Assembly: GCA_900491605.1 (NCBI GenBank)
Contig: UESW01000045.1
Span: forward strand, 62,001 to 126,000
Direction: 5' to 3'
Source: Calamus simplicifolius
Lineage: Eukaryota; Streptophyta; Magnoliopsida; Arecales; Arecaceae
Length of the DNA: 64,000 bases
The first letter of the stretch is position 1, and the number at the start of each line of letters is the position of its first letter. The translations under genes and the position numbers were made by a program. This document shows positions 23,858 through 36,368 of this stretch, piece after piece. The notes below the pieces were generated by a model, which was given only the letters and a program-made list of their open reading frames with translations, was not told the origin of the DNA and searched no databases.

Positions 23858-24777
23858 TCACCCCTGCACCGATAATAAACTTGCCACCACTGCGGCCTCT
23901 GATAATAAAATTGTCACCCCTGCGCCAAAGGGTAATGATGGGGATATACAATTCATTGGGATGCCTTTGCTTATTAAGAGGGTTAAAAAAGAGCCAAGAA
24001 AGCGTAAGTCATCCAAGGTCACAAGAGATTCTTATGAGACAGCCCATCCTAGAAAGACAGTGGGTACATCAAAGGCCAACATAAGAATCGAAGATGACCA
24101 AATTATTATCAAAAAATTTTGAGCGAACGAATAACCGACGAGATCATGTACACCAATAAATTAGGTGGCGCCATAACAAGAAAAAGTCTTCAATATCTCA
24201 TTAACAATGATTTGATAATGGATGATGTAAGTATCTCAGGAAACCTTTTCTCGATGTTGATTTTAGAATATTATTTATCGATTTATGTTGCATTGGCAGA
24301 TTATTGATATCGGGCAGGAGTTTTTGATGAGGACCTGGACATAGCACCCGGACCAATATCATATATAAGTGTATCTTTGTATCTATTTTTGCAGCCGCTA
24401 TGTATCTGAATTCTCCATTAATTGCTCATGAACTCGCTGCAACATCCGGGGCTTCGATATTTGACTATGTAACCGATGAAGAAATGCCCAATGGGTACAA
24501 GGCCAATGCAAAGAAATGGTATAGCATTCTTGGCCATATATTCCATATATACTGCGATAAGGAAGAAGTGATGACTTGGCCGATGGAAGAGATTTCGGAT
24601 TGCCCAAGCCAACCGTCCGGATCACTGGATTGCAGCCTCTACTGTCTGCAGTACATGGAATGCCTTGCTCATCGGGATAATCCTAATATGAAGATAGATT
24701 TCACAGAAGATGAAATAAAAGATTACTGGCGACAATTAGCTACGACGATATTAAAACATCATCATATCTATGTTTAG
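23858..24777 (+). pseudogene. Ulp1-like transposon gene, 3' part with protease end
   Basis: Continues the host gene of Sire-1 and Sire-2. A basic stretch (KRVKKEPRKRKSSK) could be a nuclear signal. A TGA near 24119 breaks the frame. The next frame (24119 on) ends at a possible donor GTAAGT near 24227. A final exon begins after TTTTTGCAG near 24394 and carries the Ulp1-type segment SGSLDCSLYCLQYMECLA, in which the Cys after Asp is at the place of the catalytic Cys of C48 peptidases. It ends at TAG 24775-24777. The upstream His and Asp of the catalytic triad are not clearly visible, so activity is unlikely. Confidence 0.55.
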
Positions 24778-25997
24778 CAAATTTTTGACTAATTATATAT
24801 GCTTGTTGTAAAAATGAACATAAAGTAGAATAATAAATACCAGAAAGAATATTAGTAGCATTATAAAAACTAACAAAAAAATCTTTCAAAAGTTTATCTT
24901 TATTCCAATCAATTTCAGTCATTATAAAGCCTAATCCATGATCATTAATATATGCACTTAATAAGTTTTTATATGGGTACAAATCATGTATCATGCTATA
25001 TGTTGAGTTCCAACGAGTAATTACATCAAGTTTAAATTTTTTAAAATGTTTACCATGATCTATACATAGTTGCTTAAATTCTTGAAGTCTTGATCTTGAA
25101 GCATGAATAAAAGAAACTGCATTTCTAATTTTTGAAATAACATCTTGAATCATGCCCATGCTCGCTTAAAGAGAAAGATTTAAGATATGACATGCACATC
25201 TAATATGCAATAAATTTTTATTTAACATGGGATGCAATGAATCTTTTAATAATGCAAAAAGAATTATTATTAGATGCATTATCAAAATTAATAGACATGA
25301 TTTTATTATTAATATTATATAAGCATGTGGTTTGATAAATATCATTTTAAATTTATTGCCCAAAATGTAAAAAATCAAAAGCACGAAAAGCAAGAATACG
25401 TTTATTTAATTATCAATTATTATCAATATAATGAGCAGTAATAAAAATAAAATAATTACTGCTTACAGTAAAGAAGTTTCAATTAAACTTTATCTTATTG
25501 CTTAAAAGTTTATCATAACTATTCTTCTAAATGTACGCCTACTAGTTCTTCTATAAGCAGGTTGTAGGGCTAATTGAACATATTCTTCAAAATTAAAAGA
25601 TTCACATAAACTAAAAGATAATTTATCATTAACTATCAATCTTACAAGTAATTTTCTTTGATTTTTATGATTATATACAAAATTGCCTGCAAGTAATCCC
25701 CTTATATTAAGGGTACTTTGCAAACGAAAATCATGCATCCTATGACTCTCTTGATGTCTTTTTAAATGACATGTTCTCCCACTACTACTACAACTATAAA
25801 ATTTGGCACATTTTCTATATTTAGCTTTCAAGACTCCATCAACCATAACTCTATCAAATTCATTCCATACATCACTAATCCTCTTACGAGAAGATGTTTG
25901 ACCTTCATTCGGTTGGTTCTAGAGGAAACTTGGGATTAGTTTTCTCTCCCTCAAAAATAGGGGGCATGCCAAAATGACTTTCGTCATAAGATGTCAT
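24778..25997 (-). pseudogene. hAT-type transposase remnant (BED zinc finger)
   Basis: Starts at an ATG at 25995-25997. After a frame break near 25915, it reads into a BED-type zinc finger (KCAKFYSCSSSGRTCHLKRH near 25810), stopping at 25502. A further fragment with RCACHILNLSL (25166-25393) and one with KLDVITRWNSTYSMI (24740-25159) match the middle of Ac/RICESLEEPER-like hAT transposases. The C-terminal dimerisation domain is missing, because sequence switches to the Ulp1-like gene near 24777. Several breaks; no terminal repeats were identified. Confidence 0.75.
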
Positions 25998-26415
25998 ATC
26001 AAATTGATGAACGCAAAAAATAAAAACTAATCACAAGAAGGAATTAAGTAAAGGACCAGAAGTGAAGCCAAAATTTGTGAGCTTTCTCTTGTGCTCTCGC
26101 CTCTTAATAAGAGAGTCAACCGGTACCATTTGGAACAGGATTCAATAACAATAAATAGGCCATATATATTTGGAGGCCTTTTGGCATAAAATTTGACTTG
26201 TAATTAAAGAGGAATAGCAATAAGTTGCATATAAAATAAATTGCCTCAGAAGTTGCCACATATTTTCCCCTACCGTAATTGTTTTATCCATTACGCTGAC
26301 AAAATTGACATATGAAACAATAACTCATTTGTGCAACATGTACACCCTTCATCTTGAATCCTGGACTGTTACGTGGGCTTCCATTGTCCTCTGCCGTCTA
26401 CCGCATACGTAACAT
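25998..26415. other. 3' flank of the Midasin copy
   Basis: AT-rich sequence between the hAT remnant and the Midasin stop codon. It should hold the 3' untranslated region, but I could not fix a poly(A) signal. Confidence 0.45.
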
Positions 26416-27641
26416 CTAATCACTTGCGCTCTGCATAAGCTCAAACCACTGCAGTGGAAGACACATACAACATGGTAATCAGAAAGTTCTAATCCACAGC
26501 TGTCTTATGAAAATGTTGTGAAGTAGGGAGCTGATATCAGAAGGCCGACGTGTAGAATTGGACAATACTAGTTTTCACCATCAAATGCTTACAGGAATGC
26601 GCAGGACACATCAACCTGGACAAATTCTGAATGATGAGAAAAAGAAGGGAATAGGACTATGCAGGAAGAATGCATTACCTGTCTCAATAAGTCAGCTAGA
26701 GCACGAGGAAGTGCTTCAATATTCTTCAATACAATATAATACGGGAATGGAAATGAACTACGATATTTTGTTAAAGAAAGTTCTTTGCCCTCAAACGATG
26801 CTTCCTGCAAGAAATATACATTTTTTGAAGTAACTGCACTCAACCTCGAGAGAAATGAATCTGAATTTGACTAGTAGCACTGAGGATGGACTGCAAAAAG
26901 TACATACCATTTGATCCATGATTGATTCTTCAGGGCTATCTAGAAGTATAAATGCAATCATCCGCTTTCTATTTAGAACATCCCTAATAAAACGTTTCAG
27001 GTTTTCCTGCACTCAGAGCAAGTTTAGGGAATATTACAAAACTTGCATTATAGTCTTTTCATAGGAGAGGAAAAAGAGACCAACTTAGATACCTTCTCAT
27101 GAAGCATGCCATCAGCTATAATCAATATGAGTTGGTGGAGCGGGTTCTGCCCTGAGGGCATGCGTGCTTCTGCTACTGCAGTGTCAAGCATGTTGTTCAA
27201 ATACTTTAACAGATCAACCACTGGTTCGTCAGCTATGGTATTATCTTGCTTGAATGATAAACTGGAAATCATCTGTTCCATTTTTGGTCAAATACATTAG
27301 CAAAACAAGACTTCACAAATTCCGAAAGACCGGCATCAAAAACTAGTACCATGACTCACCTTAACTCCAGCTTCTCCAGTAAATGGCTGATCAAATTCAT
27401 GAAGTAACTTTATGTTTCCCATTTCACCAAAACTTGCAACAGCAAACTGCCCCACTTCCAGTTGTGACATTGCTCTGCACAATGTCACCAGAGCTTCAAT
27501 GGCAGCATTCCCACAATGGCTTTCAGACATACTACGTGAATCATCAATTGCAACAACCACTTGATAATCCCGCTTGTTGGGCCTGGTTCGCCTCGACCAG
27601 ATCTTATCTTTCCGGAAATGGCTTGCAATATATGGAATGAC
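26416..27641 (-). CDS. MDN1: Midasin exons for the C-terminal MIDAS domain
   Basis: Five in-phase exons: 27360-27641, 27093-27272, 26908-27006, 26679-26804 and 26416-26448, with clean GT-AG borders. The first opens VIPYIASHFRKDKIW and carries the metal-ion-dependent adhesion site DDSRSMSE, the part that grips the UBL domain of substrates. The later ones hold LILIIADG, MIAFILLD and the conserved end YYIVLKNIEALP and ADLLRQWFELMQ. The last exon is 33 bases including TAG at 26416-26418. No stops or shifts are seen in this stretch, so it is the best preserved part. The 5' neighbour exon lies 5.5 kb away across Copia-A. Confidence 0.9.
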
Positions 27642-27779
27642 CTAATAGTCACAAGCCAAACGTTATTCATAAAATATTTGAAATAAGAGTGAATATGTAA
27701 TCATTTGGAGATGCATATGGTACATATAAATCAAGAACCTATCACTGTAAAAAAGACAACGGAAGTGAAAGCATGAATG

Positions 27780-28414
27780 TGTTGGGTGCTCCCTCCACGT
27801 GGGGAGGGAACCGGCCCATGATAACAAACTGCATCACAGTTTGTTACGGAGCCCATGATAACAAACTGCATCACAGTTTGTTACGGAGCTGTTTTCAAAA
27901 AGGAAAAACAAACCCGGAAATAAAGTAGGGGAGAGAGATCCGTATGTGGTAGATACGAGAGAAGAAAAATCCCAGATTGGGGAAAGAGAGCTGTGTGCGG
28001 CCTGAGAGAGATCCAGAGAAGCCCAGGCTTGGAAGAAATCCTGTGCAACCTCAGGAAGTCGATACGGACGAGTCTGAGAGCAGATTTGGGGGCACGGAAG
28101 AGCAACCACACGTTGGTGAGATCCTTCTTGTACCCACATCAACTATTATTTTAAGTTCGAAGTGTTTCCTAATTTTTGGGCAAAAAAAATTAGGAGAAAA
28201 GTTGTAATCTTTTATTAAGATTAGTGAAGTGCTCTCGGAATTTGCCCCGTGGTTTTTTCCTTTCACATTGGAGGGGTTTTCCACGTAAATTTGGTGTTTT
28301 TGTGTGGTGTTTATTTTTATTCCGCATATTCTGTGATTGTGGTAGATCGGTATATTTTTCTGTGATTGTGCACGCATATTTGTTCCGAGGGTGATTGAGG
28401 GTGTATTCCCAACA
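27780..28414 (+). repeat. Copia-A 5' LTR (635 bp)
   Basis: Paired with 32448-33084. Positions 27813-27886 hold a 37-bp unit twice in tandem, each with the inverted repeat AACAAACTG...CAGTTTGTT. Confidence 0.92.
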
Positions 28415-28418
28415 ATTG

Positions 28419-28430
28419 TGGTATCAGAGC
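28419..28430 (+). other. Primer binding site, Copia-A
   Basis: TGGTATCAGAGC, four bases after the LTR; matches initiator tRNA-Met. Confidence 0.9.
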
Positions 28431-28470
28431 AGGTTGCAAGCCCAGAACAAATTATTTGAGCGTGCCACAG

Positions 28471-31400
28471 ATGGATTCTACCACTAATACTAGCAGGATG
28501 ATTAGTCTCAATGGCAGTAATTGGTTGATTTGGAAACCAAAGATGATGGATCTCTTGTATTGCAAAGATTTAGCCAAGCCGATTGAGAAGATGGGAGAGA
28601 AGCCAGAAAAATATGATGATGAAGATTGGGCTACTATGGATAGAAAAGCAATCAGTGTCATCAGGCAATGGGTGGATGACACAGTATTCCATCATATTTC
28701 AAATGAAACCTCAGCCTATGAACTATGGAAGAAGTTAGAAGGGTTGTATGAGAGGAAAACTGCCGGAAATAAAGCATACTTAATCAGAAAGCTTGTAAAT
28801 CTGAAGTACAAGCCGGGAAAATCAATTGCAGAGCACCTAAATGAGATGAAGAGCATTGTGAACCAGCTGGCCACAATGAAGATGCTTATGGAAGATGAAC
28901 TTCAGGCACTCCTGTTGTTGAGTTCTCTACCTGATAGTTGGGAGACACTGGTGGTGTCATTGAGTAACTCCGCCCCTGATGGAGTTATCACCATGAGTCA
29001 GGCTACTAGCAGCTTGCTCAATGAGGAGGAAAGAAGGAAGGGAACTGGAGAGTCTCAAACACAGACAGATGTACTTGTCACAGAGGGCAGAGGGAGACAG
29101 TTTACTAGAAAAGAAAACAACAGAGGCAGAAGCAAATCCAGACCAAGGAAGGAAATCGAATGCTACCATTGTCATAAGAAAGGACACTACAAAAGTGAAT
29201 GTAGACTGCTAAAGAAGAAGAACAATGAAGGCGGTAAGGCAGAAGATAAGAAAGATAGAGAGGTAGCAGCAGTTGCCTCAGGAGAAGACATCATTCTATT
29301 TACAGAATGTGTTGATCAGTGCTTAGCCACCACATCAAATCAGGTTGATTGGGTGGTGGATACTGGAGCTTCTTATCATGCCACACCCAGGAGAGAGTTC
29401 TTCACATCCTACAGGATAGGTGATCTTGGTGTGATCCGAATGGGAAACAATGGTGTTTCCAAAATATGTGGGATAGGAGAAGTAGTGTCCAGACCCGTGA
29501 AGGCAGCAGATTGATACTCAAAGAGGTCAGACATGTTCCAGATCTCAGGATGAATCTCATCTCAGCAGGCAAGCTAGATGAAGAGGGATATGTTAGCCAG
29601 TTTGGGGGAGATCAATGGAAGTTAATCAAAGGTGCTATGGTGATTACCAAAGGACAGAGATCATGCACATTATACAAGTTGCAGTCCAGTTTGGTTAGGG
29701 GAGAGGTATGCGCAGCAGAGCATGATACTGCAGATTTGTGGCACAAGAGATTAGGCCATATTGGCGGAAAGGGATTGCAAACTCTCGTCAGGGCAGGGGT
29801 CTTACCAGAGATACAGGACAGAGTTCTCAGTGATTGTACCCACTGTGTGGTGGGTAAGCAGCACAGGGTGACATTTCAGAGTAGCTCCAAGAAGAAGACT
29901 GGCCTTTTGGAGCAAGTGTACTCAGATGTGTGTGGACCCATGAGGGAGAAGACCTTAGGAGGAGCCTCATATTTCGTCACATTTATAGATGATGCTTCCA
30001 GAAAGGTGTGGGTTTTGTTTTAAAGTCCAAGGACCAGGTGGCAGCAGTTTTTGAGTTTTTTCACAGGCTTGTGGAGAGGCAGACAGGAAAGAAGTTGAGA
30101 TGCATTCGTACAGACAATGGGGGAGAGTACATAGGAGTCTTTCACCAGTACTGCAGAGCACAAGGCATCAGACATGAGCAAACAGTGCCAAAGACTCCAC
30201 AGGAGAATGGAGTAGCTGAGAGAATGAACAGGACAATAGTGGAGAGAGTCAGGTGCATGCTCTCCCAGTCCAAGTTGCCCAAGAGCTTTTGGGGGGAGGC
30301 AGTCCAGACAGCATGTTATTTGATAAATAGATCTCCCTCATCAGCTCTAGATGGAGAGGTGCCAGAGAAGGTGTGGACAGGCAAGAATGTCAGATATGAT
30401 TATCTAAGGATTTTTGGCTGCAGGGCATTTGTGCATGTGCCTAAGGATGAGAGGACAAAGTTAGATGACAAGACAAGACAATGTATCTTTCTGGGGTTTG
30501 GTGATGAGCAGTTTGGCTATAAGCTGTGGGACCCAGTTGATAGGAAGGTAGTCAGGAGCAGAGATGTCATATTCTATGAGGATCAAACCATAGAAGACAT
30601 CAAGAGGGCAGAGCATCAGTCTGAGTCAGATATGTATGGCCCAGTAGATATAGAGCCTGTCAGTCCTCCAGCAGTTCATGCAGATGAGCCAGAGAAACAG
30701 CCAGTACAGGGTGCAGATGAGCAGCAGCCTACACCTATTGAGGATACAGATCAGGAGATTCAGATCCCTGAGGAGGAGCTACCGACAGAGGTGAGGAGAT
30801 CCACGAGAGCAAGGCAACCATCTAGTCGGTATTCAGTGCATGAATATATCATGTTGACAGATGCAGATGAGCCAGAGTCATATGAGGCGGCCCATGTCAG
30901 TGAGCAGCGGGAGCAGTGGCAGAGAGCTATGCAGGAGGAGATGGACTCTCTTCTGCATAATCATACATATGACTTGGTAGCTAGGCCCAAGGGGAGAAAG
31001 GTACTCAGAAACAAGTGGGTCTACAAGGTAAAGGCAGAAGAGAAAAGCTCACAGCCTAGATATAAAGCACGACTAGTTGTGAAGGGCTTTGCACAAAAGA
31101 AGGGAGTTGATTTCGATGAGATATTTTCTCCAGTAGTGAAGATGACCTCAATCAGGACGGTGTTAGGATTGGCAGCTAGCATGAACATGGAGGTAGAGCA
31201 GTTGGATGTGAAGACAGCATTCTTGCACGGTGACTTAGAGGAAGAGGTCTATATGGAGCAGCCTGAAGGTTTCAAGGTGAAAGGCAAGGAGCACATGGTG
31301 TGCAGACTTAGAAAGAGTCTGTATGGTCTCAAGCAGGCGCCCCGGCAGTGGTACAGAAAGTTTGAGGCTTTCATGGTACAGGTTGGTTATAAAAGAACAA

Positions 31401-32431
31401 CCACAGATCATTGTGTCTTCATTAGAAGGTTCCCTGGAGGTGATTTTATCATCCTTCTCTTATATGTGGATGATATGTTGATTGTTGGGCAGGACACCAG
31501 CAAGATTGTCACACTGAAGGAGTTAGGGAAAGCTTTTGATATGAAGGATATGGGGCCAGTGAAACAAATATTGGGGATGCATGTATTCAGGGATAGACAA
31601 GCATGCAGGTTATGGTTGTCCCAGAAGAAATACATAGAGAAGGTGCTTCAGAGATTCAGCATGAGCAATGCCAAGTCAGTGGCATGTCCACTAGCTGGAC
31701 ACTTCAAGCTGAGTTCAGAGCAGAGCCCAGCCTCAGAGGAAGAGAAGCAGGAGATGAATAGAGTCCCTTATGCCTCAGCCGTGGGTAGTCTTATGTATGC
31801 TATGGTCTGTACCCGACCAGACTTAGCATATGCAGTTGGCTTAGTGAGCAGGTTCCTAGCGAATCCAGGAAAGGAGCATTGGGCAGCAGTCAAATGGATC
31901 ATGAGGTACTTGAGAGGTACAACTAGCTTGAGTCTTTGTTATGGATAGGGAGAACCTGTGTTACAGACATATACAGATGCAGATATGGCAGGAGATGTTG
32001 ACTCCAGGAAGTCCACATCCGGTTACTTGGTTACATTTGCAGGAGGTGCAATTTCATGGCAGTCCAAGTTACAGAAGTGTGTTGCATTATCGTCCACAGA
32101 GGCCGAGTACATAGCAGTGACAGAAGGATGCAAGGAGATATTGTGGCTGAAGAGATTTCTTCAGGAGCTGGGTGTTAGACATGATACTTATGTGGTCTAT
32201 TGTGACAATCAGAGCACTATTCACCTGAGCAAGAATCCGACTTTTCACTCCAAGTCGAAGCACATTGATATGCGTTATCACTGGATCAGACAGGTCCTGG
32301 AAGAGAAGCAGTTGCTGTTGGAGAAGATCCATACAGATGATAATGGGTCAGATATAATGACAAAGTCATTACCTATCAAGAAGGTTGAAGCTTGTAGAAA
32401 GAAAGCAGGCTTGGTGGATTTTCCCACATAG
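28471..32431 (+). pseudogene. Copia-A gag-pol polyprotein, few defects
   Basis: One polyprotein of about 1,320 codons from ATG 28471. Gag carries the Copia gag core and a CCHC knuckle (CYHCHKKGHYKSEC, about 29160-29200). Protease has WVVDTGASYHAT (29349). Integrase zinc region (LWHKRLGHIG, CTHCVVGK) and core follow, with TPQENGVAERMNRT. Reverse transcriptase has LDVKTAFLHG and LYVDDMLIVG (about 31461-31490); RNase H has the STEAEY motif. Breaks: a one-base shift near 29490, loss of one T in a T-run near 30018, and an in-frame TAG at 31946-31948. Only three changes separate it from a full frame, matching the near-identical LTRs. Confidence 0.92.
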
Positions 32432-32447
32432 TCGGGAGGGGAGATAT

Positions 32448-33084
32448 TGTTGGGTGCTCCCTCCACGTGGGGAGGGAACCGGCCCATGATAACAAACTGC
32501 ATCACAGTTTGTTACGGAGCCCATGATAACAAACTGCATCACAGTTTGTTACGGAGCTGTTTTCAAAAAGGAAAAACAAACCCGGAAATAAAGTAGGAGG
32601 AGAGAGATCCGTATGTGGTAGGTACGAGAGAAGAAAAATCCCAGATTAGGAAAAGAGAGCTGTGTGCGGCCTGAGAGAGATCCAGAGAAGCCCAGGCTTG
32701 GGAGAAATCCTGTGCAACCTCAGAAGTCGATACGTACGAGTCTGAGAGCAGATTTTGGGGGCACGGAAGAGCAACCACACGTTGGTGAGATCCTTCTTGT
32801 ACCCACATCAACTATTATTTTAAGTTCGAAGTGTTTCCTAATTTTTGGGCAAAAAGAAATTAGGAGAAAAGTTGTAATCTTTTATTAAGATTAGTGAAGT
32901 GCTCTCGGAATTTGCCCCGTGATTTTTCCCTTTCACATTGGAGGGGTTTTCCACATAAATTTGGTGTTTTTGTGTGGTGTTTATTTTTATTCCGCATATT
33001 CTGTGATTGTGGTAGATCGGTATATTTTTCTGTGATTGTGCACGCATATTTGTTCCGAGGGTGATTGAGGGTGTATTCCCAACA
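32448..33084 (+). repeat. Copia-A 3' LTR (637 bp)
   Basis: Differs from the 5' LTR by a handful of substitutions and one-base indels. Preceded by a purine tract (GGGAGGGGAGATAT). Confidence 0.92.
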
Positions 33085-33103
33085 GAATGTACTCTCATCT
33101 TAA

Positions 33104-35318
33104 CTTTTTCATATTAATTCGTTTTCGAGTTCTATAATCTCCTTGAAGCTTGCTGGCCAAGGTTGGCTCCATGACCAAACGTAACTGCTCAGCCAGTTCC
33201 TGAGACAACCTTGTTGTGGCCATTTCATACCTTTTCCAGTCTAAAATTGCTTTCTGCACTGTCTCATCAGCTATTTCCTCAGTATCCATAGACTTCGATA
33301 ATGCCTTGTCATTCATAAGGTTATTAAGAGGCAAAATTTTCTCATCCATGTATGAGCTTTTGAATGAAACCATGTCCCCTAACAGGCTGTCCAAATTACT
33401 TTCCTCTCTTTCTTCCATTGAAGCATTGTTTTCCACTACTGCATCAAGCAGTTCCTCATCAACTTTCTGTCTCAGTATTGAAGCTTGGTTAGCCTTGAGA
33501 TGGTGCGTTTCATAATTCTCTTCCAGAACATCAGTTCTATCAACACCTTTTTTCTTGACATAACCTTCCTCTGTGGTGGACTTGCTTCCTTCAGCCTTGC
33601 TTTTAATCTGATCGGAAGTTGCAGCTCCAAGTGCTTGAGTAGTGCTCTTTTCTGCCTCAGAAACATATCTATTTCATCTGCATTTTCATCAACAATATCA
33701 TCGGGGGCCACAGATTGATCCTCTTGGGGATCAGCTGATACCTTGGCTCTTTCTTTCCATTCCTCCATGGCATCTCCTATACTTCTGTATGGATTTGTCT
33801 GAGTTCTTTGCATCGGTGTCGTATCAACCTGCAAAGTCTCAGTTTTTGGCTGATTATAAGATAATCTGGAACCAACACTTGAGTCAGGCAAGGATACTTC
33901 CATTTTGGGCACCTCATTAAATGGTAAATTCCTCGAAGGAGCAATGCCAGTATTCATGTCGCTGCTATTTGCCCAGTGAATCTCTGGGTCTGTGTTTGAG
34001 TTTATATTATGAGGATCACCCAGTGGCTCGGTTGAACCAACTTTCTCTGCAGGATACTCAACGGACTCGATTTTATCCGACTCCAAAGTTTCTTGACTTG
34101 CATCCAAGTCCATGCCTGCATTCTCAGCATCCTCCCCTCCCTTAGTCTCGCCATTTTCATCTACTTCTGAAGATTTCTCATCATTCATCTGATCAATGAG
34201 ATTGGACTTTTCATCTTCATCCTTCATTTCCTCGTCAGACGCAGAAGGATCTGAATCGGTTCCATCCATCATGTCAGAACCTTGAGGTTCCTCCATGCTC
34301 ACATCTTCCAAATTTTTCTCATCTTCATGAAGTTGAATTCCTGTCGGATCTTCAAAAGCATTACTCTTGTCCACATTCATATCATCAGCATTCTCATCGT
34401 CATCAGAAATAATAGGTTCCTTGTCCTCCTCGCTATGCTGGTCAGATTCATCATTATTGCCCATCTCTCCAGACTCTTCCACTCTTAGAGCATCATCATC
34501 TTTAGCTCTGAGTTCCCTACTACCAGAATCTGTTTCTTTGACAGATGGACCTGATTCATATTTATCAATAGAAGTATCAGGTTTACCATCTTCGCCCTTA
34601 TCCCAGAGCTTCTCATCAACTACCTGTCTGTCATCACCAGTCCCTCCCATCTTAGAGTCCAAGTTTATTTCCTCCTCATCTTCAACATCATCTCCTGAGT
34701 CCTCACTGACACTGAATGTATCAGCAGCAAAATCATCATCCATCTCTATTCCTCTATCCTTTTTACTCGGAACTTTATCCGAGTTCTCTAGTCCATCTTG
34801 CTGAAAAACATAATAGAAAACAAGGAAGTTTTGAGATGAAACTTCTAGCGAAAAAGACACAAACAAGCTGTATTGCCAAGTATTACCTTTTCAGAAGATC
34901 CAAGGAGCTGAGATTCATTCTCTATCCGGTCACTCACATCATTTATACCTTCACCCTCTCCCATACCAGTTCCACTAGCATCTTGTGTTCCATCACAAGC
35001 AGTATTCTCTGTCGGTTCTTCTACAGAGCCAAATCCTTTAGAAAATAGTAAAGCAAAAATATGGGCAAGCACATGAGTCATTTCTGCTATCTGCAAGAGA
35101 GGAAGAGCACGTTGAGCAAATATTTATACAAAAACAGGGGAAGGCTGATGAATAAGGTCAGACATGCTTACTGTTTCATGTGCATCTAAAAACTCAGATA
35201 GGATGCCCTCACTGAAAGTTACAACAAGTCCCAGCAACACATGAAGATGCTTTAAATCTGTCTCTACCTGAGAGGACACCTCCGGTTTTCTATGTGCAGC
35301 ACAGTTTACCAGTTTGCT
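33104..35318 (-). CDS. MDN1: Midasin exons for the acidic D/E-rich region
   Basis: Exons 35172-35318 (49 codons, with LHVLLGLVVTFSEGIL), 34887-35090 (68 codons, MTHVLAHIFALLFSKGFG then acidic) and 33104-34800 (about 566 codons). The long exon is dominated by Asp, Glu, Ser and Asn, as in the flexible arm that carries the MIDAS domain, and ends with the conserved helix LAEQLRLVMEPTLASKL and KRINMKK. A one-base deletion between 33673 and 33672 shifts the frame after ENADE; the conserved VSEAEKSTTQALG follows in the new frame. The donor after the last Lys reads AAG|TTAAG rather than AAG|GTTAAG. Confidence 0.87.
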
Positions 35319-35631
35319 CTGCAAAAGCCATTCACCCAGATAACGATCAAGCAGAGAACAAAGATGCCTTCAGACGACTAACAAAAATCATATAATACAG
35401 CACGAGATTTAACATGCCAAAAACTAGTGGAATATAGAGTTCATGTTGGTTAATTTAGATTCCTACTGCCAGGGGAATAACCAACTCCTAATTTATGGTT
35501 TATGTATTTTAAAATTTGAACGTGCAAAACAGCTCCGTAACCATCGCCCGAACGTGCTCCGGAAATCTCTATGATGGCAGAAATTTTTGGAAGTTTGTGT
35601 ATATAAAATTGGTCCCTGCTACCTGCTCTAC
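35319..35631 (-). other. Midasin intron sequence left of Copia-B
   Basis: Short AT-rich intron stretch between exon 35172-35318 and the Copia-B insertion. No other feature seen. Confidence 0.6.
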
Positions 35632-36354
35632 TGTAGAGCCTGGTGTGGTACTCCAAAGCTTAAATCCTAGGGTGGAGGTTTGTAGGCTCCACAGGGTTAA
35701 GGCCCAGGTTGTTGGGTCTTGAGGGGGCTAGTCTATCATTGGGCTGGGTTTGGGCCCAAGGTGTGGGTTGGTCCAAGGGAGTTTTTTAGGGTTTATTATC
35801 CATATAATAAGGCACCGGTTCATGTGTGGTGCTGGTTTTATTTTGGTGGCCGTCATGGGGACGGGTTATATATAGTCATGTAACGATGATGATTATAGAT
35901 GAATGAAAGAAACCCTTTTCTCCCTAGAATAAGCTATCCCTTCTCTTCCTCCTCCTCTCTTTCTCACATATAGATGCCCTAGGTTTCTAGGGTTTTATTG
36001 CTGCCATCTCTGCCCTAGCCATCTTCTTGGAGCCGCCTCTCTCAAGGAAGGAGAAGGAAGAAACCCTAGCAGTACCTTCTCCTTGGGCAGCGTCTCTTGA
36101 TTTCTGGATCAGATCTGAAGGTTCACGTGAGGAAGAAGAGAGGCCACGACCCTCTCTTACAATCTTGGGGCGCAAGAAACCAAGGAAAATCCTAGTTGCT
36201 AATCAATCTGGGAAGATTACCAAGATCAAGATCCAAAATTCTGCTGCAGAAATTTCAGCAGGGATATCATCTCGCTTCCGCATCTCCACACGACTTGGGG
36301 CTGGTCGAATGCGTGCTATGCTCCAAGGTTAGAAAGAGGACGATCCACTCTTCA
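35632..36354 (+). repeat. Copia-B 5' LTR (723 bp)
   Basis: Pairs with 40583-41307. A TATA-like TTATATATAG (about 35866-35875) is followed within 60 bp by a pyrimidine-rich leader. Confidence 0.92.
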
Positions 36355-36356
36355 TT

Positions 36357-36368
36357 TGGTATCAGAGC
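36357..36368 (+). other. Primer binding site, Copia-B
   Basis: TGGTATCAGAGC, two bases after the LTR. Confidence 0.9.

Larger units (their letters stand above)
27780..33084 (+). mobile_element. Copia-A: near-intact Copia LTR retrotransposon in a Midasin intron
   Basis: 5.3 kb, ends TGTTGGG...CCAACA, perfect target duplication GAATG (27775-27779, 33085-33089). Primer site at 28419-28430, polypurine tract at about 32433-32447. The pol type (protease DTGAS, Tnt1-like spacing) suggests the Tork/Tnt1 group. It is antisense to Midasin and lies only about 20 bp from the exon end at 33104. LTRs are nearly identical, so it is young. Confidence 0.93.

Noticed and set aside
34367..34804. Ser-rich open frame on the + strand
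   Set aside because: It is the antisense shadow of the acidic Midasin exon; GAT/GAA codons read backwards give Ser/Phe-rich frames.
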